Below, in pieces: positions 5,361 to 12,407 of a DNA stretch of 22,345 nt. A program made the position numbers and the translations under genes. Origin of the DNA: a virus. The notes below the pieces were generated by a model. It ran no database searches. It had not been told where the DNA came from and saw only the letters and a program-made list of their open reading frames with translations. The stretch is taken from IMG/VR virus record IMGVR_UViG_3300025890_000178, positions 1 to 22,345 of that record. The stretch is one strand, 5' to 3'. Within the stretch, counting starts at the first letter, position 1. Every line of letters starts with the position of its first letter.

Positions 5361-6923
5361 ATGGCTGAACACGCACACCAACCATGCCCATATCAATCGT
5401 GTGGCTCTTCTGATGCCTTCAGTTACAACACTGAGGGCTACGGCAAGTGTCACGCCTGTAACAGAAGCTACCCGTCCAATGGAAATATGTTTGAGTGGGC
5501 GAAGGATAAATACCCAACAAAAGAAAGGGACGATTATATGTCGTTTACACCAAAACTGATCGAAGATGTATCAGACGGTGAGTATGTCAATATGCGTGGC
5601 ATCAACACTAAGACGATGGAAGACTTCGGCGTACTGACTTGGGATGACCGTCAAGAGTACGTATATCCTAGCGGTGGAATTAAGGTTCGTAAACTGTCGG
5701 AGAAAGGTTTCTACGCTAAGGCAGGGTTCAAGGGTGATGAACTCTTTGGTATGAACCTGTTTACTGCTGGTAGCTCTAAGATGGTAACGATCACAGAGGG
5801 TGAACTAGACGCCCTATCTGTGTCTCAGATGCTCAAGAGTGGCTACACTAACCCTGTAGTATCTCTACCGTCTGCTACACCGTCTAAGAAGCTATGGGAG
5901 AACTGTGCTGACTGGCTCAATAGTTTTGAGAAGATTATCCTGTCAGTTGACAATGATGAAGCTGGTAATGCTCTTGCTGATCGTGTGTCCAAGCTGTTCC
6001 CTAATAAGGTCTATCGTGTTGACCACAGACCCTACAAGGATGCCAATGAGTTCCTACAGGCTGGTAAGGCTGCTGACTTCAAAGGTGCATGGTGGAACGC
6101 ACGTAAGTTCACACCTGAGAACGTGATGAACAGCACACAGGACTTCTTGTCGTTGTACAAGGATACACCTGAGCATCAGTATATACCAACGGGTATACAG
6201 GCATTAGACGATAAAATACTTGGTCTCATGCAGGGTCACTTCACAGTGATTAAAGCACCTACAGGTATCGGCAAGACAGAGATCATGCGTTACCTTGAGT
6301 ACAATATGTTACAACGTAAGGTTCCTATTGCAGCATGGCACTTGGAAGAGACTAAGCTACGCTCTCTACTTGGCCTTGTGTCATACGAATGTGGGGATAA
6401 CCTAACACGTAGGGACTTGATCGAAGAGAAGGGTGCGGAAGATCAGGTAGTACAAGCTATCGGTAGGCTAACCGCCGACGAGAACTTCTACCAGTTTTAC
6501 TTAAGTGATGGTCAGGGTGCTGACGATCTGATCGACCAGATACGTTACTTTGCTGTAGCCTGTGGTGTTAAGTTTGTATTCTTTGAGCCTATCCAAGATG
6601 TGCTTGTAGGATCATCTGATGAGAGCAAAGAGCAAATGCTAGCTGACTTGTCAGTCCGTCTATCTAAGTTATCCGCTGAGTTGAACGTAGGTATCGTAAC
6701 CATTGCTCATACCAATGATGATGGTCAGATGAAATACTGTCGTATGATCGGACAACGTGCTTCGGTTATCATTGACCTTAAACGTGATAAAGAAACTACA
6801 GACCTACAGGAGCGTAACACAACGTACCTGTCCATAGAAAAGAACCGCCCATGCTCAGAAGAAGGCAACGCAGGGATGATGCGGTTTAACACAGATACAT
6901 TTATACTAAGCGAGGTAATATGA
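5361..6923 (+). CDS. T7 gp4-type primase-helicase
   Basis: A 520-residue bifunctional protein that unwinds the fork and makes RNA primers. From the N-terminus: a zinc ribbon with Cys9, Cys14, Cys30 and Cys33; a TOPRIM primase domain with EGELDA (Glu146, Asp150) and DNDEAG (Asp197, Asp199); and a RecA-like hexameric helicase domain with YIPTGIQALDD, Walker A APTGIGKT (299-306, Lys305), a Walker B-like FVFFEPIQD, and IAHTNDD near the C-terminus. Slightly shorter than T7 gp4 (566 residues). GGAG precedes the ATG. The stop overlaps the polymerase start (ATGA at 6920), so helicase and polymerase are made together. All key motifs look intact. Confidence 0.95.
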   Translation: MAEHAHQPCPYQSCGSSDAFSYNTEGYGKCHACNRSYPSNGNMFEWAKDKYPTKERDDYMSFTPKLIEDVSDGEYVNMRGINTKTMEDFGVLTWDDRQEYVYPSGGIKVRKLSEKGFYAKAGFKGDELFGMNLFTAGSSKMVTITEGELDALSVSQMLKSGYTNPVVSLPSATPSKKLWENCADWLNSFEKIILSVDNDEAGNALADRVSKLFPNKVYRVDHRPYKDANEFLQAGKAADFKGAWWNARKFTPENVMNSTQDFLSLYKDTPEHQYIPTGIQALDDKILGLMQGHFTVIKAPTGIGKTEIMRYLEYNMLQRKVPIAAWHLEETKLRSLLGLVSYECGDNLTRRDLIEEKGAEDQVVQAIGRLTADENFYQFYLSDGQGADDLIDQIRYFAVACGVKFVFFEPIQDVLVGSSDESKEQMLADLSVRLSKLSAELNVGIVTIAHTNDDGQMKYCRMIGQRASVIIDLKRDKETTDLQERNTTYLSIEKNRPCSEEGNAGMMRFNTDTFILSEVI

Positions 6924-8764
6924 TAACAGTATTCGACATTGAAACAGACGGTCTATTAGATGAGTTGACCAAGATTCATGTCCTGTCTTGGTCTAATGAC
7001 ATGGGTGAAGTTAAGCATACCCATGACTATGATGAGATGCGCTATGTATTGCTCAACAGTGAAACCCTAGTTGGTCATAACATTATACGCTTCGACATCC
7101 CTGTAGTGGAAAAGGTGTTAGGCATTGAGATAAAGGCTCGTCTGATCGACACTCTAGCGTTATCTTGGTATCTGCACCATGACCGCATGAAGCATGGCTT
7201 AGAGGGCTACGGAGAGGACTATGGAGTGCCTAAGCCTGTCATTAAGGATTGGAACACCCTGACACCACAAGAGTACGCTCACAGGTGTGATGAGGACGTT
7301 AAGATCAACAATCGTCTATGGCGTGACTTAGGCATGAAGCTGAACAAGTTGTACCAAGACCCCATTGAGAGAGAACGTCTGATCGACTATCTGTCGTTCA
7401 AGCTAGACTGTGCAAAAGAACAAGAAGCCCTGCGATGGAAATTAGACGTAGATAAAGCACAAGTAGCCTACGACGAAATCATGGCATTAAAGATAGAGAA
7501 GGTAGACCAACTAGCAGAGGCCATGCCAAAGAAGACACTTACCCGTGTAGCTAACCAGCCAAAGGTTATGCACAAAAAGGACGGTGATCTATCGTCACAT
7601 GGGGAGAAATGGGTATTACTTTGTAAAGAGTATATGCAGCCCGTTACAACTCAATCTTTTGTCGTTAAGACAGGAGAAGAGAGGGGAAACCCTAACAGCA
7701 ACGACCAAGTAAAAGACTGGTTGTATTCACTGGGGTGGAAGCCTCGTACATATAAATTCCTAAGAGATAAGGTGACAGGTGATGAACGACAGATTGAACA
7801 GGTACGAAAGAATGGAGAGCTATGTCAAAGTGTCAGAGAGCTTGCAGAGGTTGACCCGTCTGTTGATCTTCTGGATGGTCTCACAGTTCTTACTCACCGT
7901 GCTGGTATTCTTAAAAGTTTCCTAGAGTGTCACAAGGATGGGTGGCTAGAGGCTGGTGTAGCTGGTCTCACTAACACCTTTCGCTTCAAGCACTTTCGCC
8001 CACTGGTAAACCTACCCAGCGTAGACAAGCCTTACGGTGATGTTATCCGTGGTTGCCTAACGTGTCCTGATGGCTATGTGTTAGCTGGTGCTGACATGAC
8101 CAGCCTAGAGGATACAACTAAGCGACACTACATGAAGCCACTGGACCCTGAGTACGTAGAACAGATGAGTAAGGAAGGTTTTGACCCACACTTAGACTTG
8201 GCTCTACACGCTGGTGTTATCTCACAAGATGACATCGACAAGCATAACTCAGGGGAACGGTCACTGAAAGCACTACGTAAGAATTACAAAGTGGTGAACT
8301 ACAGTGCTACGTATGGTGTAGGAGCGCCTAAGCTGGCCCGTGAGACAGGTATGACCCAACGTGAGGCTAAGACCCTACTAGAAGCATTCTGGTCACGTAA
8401 CTGGGCTATTGAGAAGGTGGCAAGCACACTACGTACACGGGAGCTATTTGGTTCTATGTGGCTCAAGAACCCTGTGTCTGGCTTCTGGTATAGCTTACGT
8501 AGTGATAAGGATCGGTTCAGTACACTCAACCAAGGCACAGGTGTATACTGCTTTGACAGTTGGGTTAAGGAGTGTCGTGGCATGGGTCTGGAGACCATAG
8601 GTCAGTTCCACGATGAGATCATAGTTTTAACAAAAGAAGGAGATGAAGATAAGGCAGAGAATATAATGCAGATGAGTATTAACAATGTGAACCATGAGAT
8701 AAACTTGAACGTACCATTAGGGACAGATGTTCAATTTGGTAACACGTATGCAGACATACATTAA
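6920..8764 (+). CDS. family A DNA polymerase with 3'-5' exonuclease
   Basis: A 614-residue T7-like replicative polymerase. Exonuclease: FDIETDG with Asp6 and Glu8, GHNIIRFDIP (exo II), and CDEDVKINNRLW (exo III). Polymerase: motif A GADMTSLED with Asp392, the O-helix motif B (Arg453, Lys457, Tyr461, Tyr465-Gly466), and motif C His564-Asp565-Glu566. Motif A departs from the DYSQIELR form, a pattern I associate with marine phage polymerases. The residue equivalent to E. coli Pol I Phe762 is Tyr461, as in T7. Shorter than T7 gp5 (704). No 5'-3' exonuclease domain is fused; that activity is at 9612-10343. Confidence 0.95.
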   Translation: MITVFDIETDGLLDELTKIHVLSWSNDMGEVKHTHDYDEMRYVLLNSETLVGHNIIRFDIPVVEKVLGIEIKARLIDTLALSWYLHHDRMKHGLEGYGEDYGVPKPVIKDWNTLTPQEYAHRCDEDVKINNRLWRDLGMKLNKLYQDPIERERLIDYLSFKLDCAKEQEALRWKLDVDKAQVAYDEIMALKIEKVDQLAEAMPKKTLTRVANQPKVMHKKDGDLSSHGEKWVLLCKEYMQPVTTQSFVVKTGEERGNPNSNDQVKDWLYSLGWKPRTYKFLRDKVTGDERQIEQVRKNGELCQSVRELAEVDPSVDLLDGLTVLTHRAGILKSFLECHKDGWLEAGVAGLTNTFRFKHFRPLVNLPSVDKPYGDVIRGCLTCPDGYVLAGADMTSLEDTTKRHYMKPLDPEYVEQMSKEGFDPHLDLALHAGVISQDDIDKHNSGERSLKALRKNYKVVNYSATYGVGAPKLARETGMTQREAKTLLEAFWSRNWAIEKVASTLRTRELFGSMWLKNPVSGFWYSLRSDKDRFSTLNQGTGVYCFDSWVKECRGMGLETIGQFHDEIIVLTKEGDEDKAENIMQMSINNVNHEINLNVPLGTDVQFGNTYADIH

Positions 8765-8780
8765 AAAAAAGTAAAATAAT

Positions 8781-8810
8781 ATGTCTAAGATTCTAAAAAA
8801 TATCCCTATA
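8781..8810 (+). promoter_or_regulatory. 30-bp promoter-like element, copy 2
   Basis: Same block as 4088-4117, again starting ATGTCTAAGATT and ending CCTATA, with four substitutions in the AT-rich middle. It lies in the 103-base gap between polymerase and the ssDNA-binding protein gene, after an A-rich stretch (8763-8770) that could help promoter contact. Conservation in otherwise unlike gaps suggests selection. Confidence 0.6.
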
Positions 8811-8828
8811 GTATATTACCAACATAGT

Positions 8829-8845
8829 GCTGTAAACCCTACAGC
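8829..8845. promoter_or_regulatory. 6-bp inverted repeat downstream of promoter element
   Basis: GCTGTA (8829-8834) and TACAGC (8840-8845) flank AACCC. It lies about 19 bases after the promoter-like element and before the ribosome site (AGAGGAAA) of the gene at 8868. It may be an operator or a 5' leader hairpin. No equivalent is seen after the element at 4088. Confidence 0.3.
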
Positions 8846-8867
8846 TTAAACAAGAGGAAACCCGACT

Positions 8868-9407
8868 ATGGCTAAACACACAATGGATATGGTTCTTGAG
8901 TACGCAAAAGTGTTTGAAGAGAACCGTGATATGGGTGGCGACCAAAATAATGCAGCCAAGAAAGCAGCCAAACATAACGGTCAGTATGTGACAAACGCAT
9001 ACTTTACTGACGAAGGCCAGATTACAGAATTACTTGAAGGTGGGCTAGACCCAAAGCCTATGGGTAATGATCGTATCAAAGAAGGTAATAGCTTCGGTAT
9101 CGGTAAGTATGTCAAACTGACACGTATGCACGATCACGTTATGACATTTACGGACAAGAGAGGTAACCCGACTGAGGTAGACTTCGGTGGCGCACCAGTA
9201 GTTGTCAACATAACAAACGGACTTGAGAATAAGTCTCTCTGGTCTTTTGATGGAGATGGAACACTAGGTAACGGCACTAAAGCTAAGGTGCAGTTTGAGA
9301 CCTATTCTAAGGGTGCTGGTGTTCGATTAATTGCTATTGCGGTTACAGACCATGTAGCGTGGGAAGAAACTTCGTCAGCAGACGATGAAATCTTTATGGT
9401 AGGATAA
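8868..9407 (+). CDS. probable ssDNA-binding protein, T7 gp2.5-like
   Basis: A 179-residue protein, probably coating single-stranded DNA at the fork. The sequence is beta-rich in the middle and C-terminal parts (VKLTRMHDHVMTF, VKFE-like KAKVQFETYSKGAGVRLIAIAV), as expected for an OB fold, and ends in an acidic tail with an aromatic residue (SSADDEIFMVG), the feature by which gp2.5-type proteins contact polymerase and helicase. The N-terminal 60 residues are more helical. Its place right after the polymerase and before the exonuclease and endonuclease supports the call. Sequence identity to known SSBs is not obvious by eye, so confidence is moderate. Confidence 0.6.
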   Translation: MAKHTMDMVLEYAKVFEENRDMGGDQNNAAKKAAKHNGQYVTNAYFTDEGQITELLEGGLDPKPMGNDRIKEGNSFGIGKYVKLTRMHDHVMTFTDKRGNPTEVDFGGAPVVVNITNGLENKSLWSFDGDGTLGNGTKAKVQFETYSKGAGVRLIAIAVTDHVAWEETSSADDEIFMVG

Positions 9408-9411
9408 TACA

Positions 9412-9612
9412 ATGCGTATTGAGATCACAGCTTATGCTAACAAAGACGAAGATGGTTTTGAGGGTATGTTTACGTCCCAACGAGAGGATGTAGACGACCT
9501 TCAGACTTTCGCTCAACAACTTACAGACTTTGCCCGTAGTATCGGGTACAGTTATGTCGTTAACGTAGGTTTTGAGTTAGACGATGGTTCAGTCACGTTT
9601 GGCACGTTCTAA
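9412..9612 (+). CDS. hypothetical small acidic protein
   Basis: A 66-residue acidic protein (EDVDDLQTF, FELDDGSVTF) of unknown function between the ssDNA-binding protein and the exonuclease. It starts five bases after the previous stop, and the last base of its stop codon is the first base of the exonuclease ATG, so it is part of the replication operon. No known motif. Confidence 0.7.
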   Translation: MRIEITAYANKDEDGFEGMFTSQREDVDDLQTFAQQLTDFARSIGYSYVVNVGFELDDGSVTFGTF

Positions 9613-10343
9613 TGGACAGAGGCAAAGTTTTAATTGATGGAGACATCATAGCCTATCGTGCAGCCTTTGCCACTCAAGACCTGCTTTCAAGTGACGCTAG
9701 GTATAAGGTAGAGGAGCTTGTAGACTACATCTTAGAGGAGACCCTAGACCTTCCCTTTCCAACAGAGAGTGAGTACCAAATATACCTAACAGGCAAGACC
9801 AACTTTAGGTTCGATATTGCTAAGTCTTATCCCTACAAGGGAAACAGGTCTTCAGCAGAAAAGCCTGTCCACCTTGGTGCTACTCGTGACCACCTAGAGG
9901 TCAAGTATGGGGCTATTGTTAGCGACAACGAAGAAGCTGATGATCTTATTGCTAAGGGGGCTGCTGCACTAAACTACAACTGTGTAGTGGCCTCTATAGA
10001 CAAAGATATGCTACAGCTACCTTGTTGGCACTTTAACTTTGGTAGAGGTACGTGGGAGAAGGTAAGTCCTTACGAGGGAACACGGTTCTTCTACACTCAG
10101 ATACTGACAGGAGATCGTGCAGATAACATTGTTGGTCTACGTGGTATTGGCCCTAAGAAAGCGGAGAAACTCTTGAGTGACTGTAAGACTGAGGAAGACT
10201 TGTGGCAAGCCGTTCTTAAGGCTTACGATGGAAACATTGACCGCATAATTGAGAATGGGAGATTGCTTTGGCTAAGACGGTTGGAAGACGAGTTATGGGA
10301 ACCGCCGAAAGAGGTCGCAAGTACGGATACAGATCAGGACTAG
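9612..10343 (+). CDS. 5'-3' exonuclease (T7 gp6 / FEN family)
   Basis: A 243-residue flap-type 5'-3' exonuclease, for primer removal and host DNA breakdown. Metal-binding acids lie in LIDGDIIAYR (Asp9, Asp11), DNEEADDLI (Glu108, Asp110, Asp111), SIDKDM (Asp130, Asp132) and TGDRADNI (Asp168, Asp171). A helix-hairpin-helix follows, GLRGIGPKKAEKLL (175-188). The length is close to the nuclease core of the family. The 3' end overlaps the endonuclease gene. Confidence 0.93.
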   Translation: MDRGKVLIDGDIIAYRAAFATQDLLSSDARYKVEELVDYILEETLDLPFPTESEYQIYLTGKTNFRFDIAKSYPYKGNRSSAEKPVHLGATRDHLEVKYGAIVSDNEEADDLIAKGAAALNYNCVVASIDKDMLQLPCWHFNFGRGTWEKVSPYEGTRFFYTQILTGDRADNIVGLRGIGPKKAEKLLSDCKTEEDLWQAVLKAYDGNIDRIIENGRLLWLRRLEDELWEPPKEVASTDTDQD

Positions 10344-10678
10344 AGGATCGAATATCTGAACAACTTACAGACTTGTCAGTTCCGTTTAAGTATGAGCAAT
10401 TCAAGATCAAGTATGAGGTACATGAGATTAGAACTTACACACCTGACTTTGAACTTCCCAACGGAATTATCATCGAAAGCAAAGGAAGGTTTGTTGCAGC
10501 AGATAGAAAGAAACACTTATTAGTACAGAAGCAATACCCTAGCTTAGACATACGCTTTGTCTTTAGTAATAGTAGGGCAAAGATAAGCAAAGGTTCCAAG
10601 ACAACTTATGCCATGTGGTGCGAGAAGAATGGATTCCAGTACGCAGACAAACTCATCCCGAAGGAGTGGTTAGAATGA
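10295..10678 (+). CDS. T7-type endonuclease I (Holliday junction resolvase)
   Basis: A 127-residue close relative of T7 gp3, which cuts branched DNA and degrades host DNA. YRSGLED, TYTPDF, ESKG, DRKKHLL, LDIRFVFS and ADKLIP-EW all match T7 endonuclease I in order. The catalytic set Glu20, Asp55, Glu65, Lys67 of T7 corresponds to Glu17, Asp51, Glu61, Lys63 here. ATG 10295 gives the T7-like N-terminal length; a TTG at 10268 with GGGAG (10257-10261) six bases before it would add nine residues and is a real alternative. The gene overlaps the exonuclease end in another frame. T7's basic C-terminal tail is missing. Confidence 0.95.
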   Translation: MGTAERGRKYGYRSGLEDRISEQLTDLSVPFKYEQFKIKYEVHEIRTYTPDFELPNGIIIESKGRFVAADRKKHLLVQKQYPSLDIRFVFSNSRAKISKGSKTTYAMWCEKNGFQYADKLIPKEWLE

Positions 10679-11457
10679 CGGTAGGTAGTACAGCGGTAGT
10701 TTTTAGTTGTGGTCACACAGACCCAGACGTAAGCAACGAGAGGTTCGATTGGTTAGGTGAGTTGATATACGACGTTAGACCTGACTATGTTATAGACTTA
10801 GGCGATGGTGCGGATATGCGGTCGTTAAACTCTTACGACACTCGTTACCCAGAAGCTATCGTAAGTCAGTCCTATCAGGATGACATCGAACACTACAACG
10901 AGGCAATGAATCGTCTGAGGGAGAAACCTAGTGTACGAAAATATAAACGACCGTTTTGGGTTGGCTTTGAAGGTAACCATGAGAACAGAATTAAGACTGC
11001 TGTTAAGCACGACCCAAGGGTAGAAGGGGAGAAGTATGGGGTTTCGTTCAAGCACCTACAAACAGACCGATGGTTCGACGAATACCACGAGTACACTAAT
11101 AGCGCCCCCACCATTCATAATTACGATGGTGTTGACTACGCTCATTATGTGGGGGCTGGCAATTTTGGTCGTGCCATTAGTGGTGTTCATCATGCTTATG
11201 GGTTACTACAAAAGCGCTATCGCTCTTGCACTGTTGGTCACAGTCATAAACGCGACCTTTATTTTAAGGACGATGTTGGCAGCAACGGTGCTATTGGGGC
11301 CGTTATCGGTTGTTACAAGGGTGCTGAAGAAGGTTGGGCTGGTCAATCAAACAAGGAGTGGTTCAAAGGTGTTCTCATCAAAAGAAATATTTGTGATGGA
11401 CTCTACGAGCCTCAGTTTGTTAGTCTTGAGACACTACGACGGACATATGGGAAATGA
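10675..11457 (+). CDS. metallophosphoesterase
   Basis: A 260-residue calcineurin-like phosphoesterase. AAGGAG (10661-10666) lies 8 bases before ATG 10675, which overlaps the endonuclease stop as ATGA. Motifs: DLGDGADM (GD at 43-44), FEGNHENR (Asn101, His102), GVHHAYG (170-176) and VGHSHKRD (His189, His191). Motif I, normally D-x-H, reads SCGH (Cys12, His14), so the first aspartate ligand is replaced by cysteine unless Asp16 takes over. Substrate unknown; family members act on phosphoprotein, nucleotides or nucleic acid. Its place among nucleases suggests nucleic-acid or nucleotide metabolism. Confidence 0.88.
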   Translation: MTVGSTAVVFSCGHTDPDVSNERFDWLGELIYDVRPDYVIDLGDGADMRSLNSYDTRYPEAIVSQSYQDDIEHYNEAMNRLREKPSVRKYKRPFWVGFEGNHENRIKTAVKHDPRVEGEKYGVSFKHLQTDRWFDEYHEYTNSAPTIHNYDGVDYAHYVGAGNFGRAISGVHHAYGLLQKRYRSCTVGHSHKRDLYFKDDVGSNGAIGAVIGCYKGAEEGWAGQSNKEWFKGVLIKRNICDGLYEPQFVSLETLRRTYGK

Positions 11458-11499
11458 GGTTGAAGCTGCACTACGTGGTGAAACGAAAGGGGGAACACT

Positions 11500-12039
11500 T
11501 TGGGAAAAAGGTCAGAGTATGTAAGGCGAGAGAGGGACGCTTACTATACACCACTACCTGCTGTTGAGCCTCTGATTCAGCACTTGCCTTATACGTTTGA
11601 CTACGTAGAGCCTTGTGCTGGAGATGGACGACTAATGGATCACATTAGCTATCTTACGGAAGGTCATGGGGAATGCTTGTATGCCTGTGATATTGACCCA
11701 AGAGACCCACGAGTTATACTACACGATGGGCTTTCTCTTGACTTAGGTGGGTACAATGTCGTTGACTTTTGTATTACCAACCCACCTTGGGACAGGAAGT
11801 TCTTGCACCCCTTCATTGAACACTGGATGCAAAGGTGTCCTACATGGTTACTCTTTGATGCAGACTGGATGCACACTAAGCAATCAGCCCTTTACATGAG
11901 CTACTGCACTAAGGTAGTGAGTGTAGGTAGGGTCAAGTGGATCGAAGGTAGCAAGGGTGTAGGCAAAGACAACTGCGCTTGGTATCTATTTGATGCTTAC
12001 AACCAAAAACAAACACAGTTCTACGGAAGGAACATATGA
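11500..12039 (+). CDS. SAM-dependent DNA methyltransferase
   Basis: A 179-residue methyltransferase, probably adenine-N6 type. RDAYYTPLPAVEPLI (12-26) is the N-terminal block of such phage enzymes, EPCAGDGRL (37-45) is the SAM-binding motif I, CDIDP (63-67) the ribose-binding acid, and TNPPW (93-97) the catalytic motif IV. The start is TTG 11500, set by AAGGGGG (11487-11493); no ATG lies early enough to keep the YTP block. No clear target-recognition domain is present, so specificity is unknown. With no partner endonuclease in the window it looks like an orphan enzyme, perhaps protecting phage DNA from host restriction or from degradation. Confidence 0.82.
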   Translation: MGKRSEYVRRERDAYYTPLPAVEPLIQHLPYTFDYVEPCAGDGRLMDHISYLTEGHGECLYACDIDPRDPRVILHDGLSLDLGGYNVVDFCITNPPWDRKFLHPFIEHWMQRCPTWLLFDADWMHTKQSALYMSYCTKVVSVGRVKWIEGSKGVGKDNCAWYLFDAYNQKQTQFYGRNI

Positions 12040-12407
12040 TAATGATTAGTCAAGACGATATAGATGCGTGGGAAGTTCAACAAGACAAACCTGTAAATGA
12101 CTTGAATGACTACCAAAAGAAAGCAGTGTCCTTTGCTGTGTACCCACCTACTCACAAGATTCTGTATCCCACTTTAGGCTTATGTGGGGAAGCAGGGGAA
12201 GTGGCAGAAAAGGTCAAGAAACAAATTAGAGATGGTATTTTTAGTAACTATGAGTTAGCAAAAGAGCTAGGAGATGTACTCTGGTATCTGTCTAACACAG
12301 CTAATGATATCGGGTACTCACTTAAAGAGATAGCTAATCTAAACATAGATAAATTAACAAGCCGTAAAAATCGGAATGTGATTAAAGGATCGGGAGACAA
12401 CAGATGA
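12036..12407 (+). CDS. MazG-like nucleotide pyrophosphohydrolase
   Basis: A 123-residue single-domain MazG/all-alpha NTP pyrophosphatase. It would hydrolyse (d)NTPs to monophosphate and pyrophosphate, as house-cleaning or to adjust nucleotide or (p)ppGpp levels. The metal-binding motif is EAGEVAEKVKK (Glu52, Glu55, Glu59) with ELGDVLWYL (Glu77, Asp80). AAGGA precedes ATG 12036, which overlaps the methyltransferase stop; its own stop overlaps the RNR start (ATGA at 12404). One MazG domain, unlike the two in E. coli MazG, is usual in phages. Confidence 0.9.
   Translation: MIMISQDDIDAWEVQQDKPVNDLNDYQKKAVSFAVYPPTHKILYPTLGLCGEAGEVAEKVKKQIRDGIFSNYELAKELGDVLWYLSNTANDIGYSLKEIANLNIDKLTSRKNRNVIKGSGDNR

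Noticed and set aside
8746-8770. Hairpin GTATG-CAGA-CATAC with A-run at the polymerase stop
   Set aside because: The A-run is on the wrong side for a plus-strand terminator, the stem is weak, and no minus-strand transcript is expected there.
11036-11524. 162-residue plus frame overlapping the phosphoesterase
   Set aside because: Most of it is another frame of a gene with clear motifs. Its last 25 codons (from ATG 11447) could be a tiny coupled product, but they have no ribosome site and no support.
11454-11567. 37-residue frame starting ATGA at the phosphoesterase stop
   Set aside because: Overlaps the N-terminal block of the methyltransferase, has odd composition and no ribosome site.
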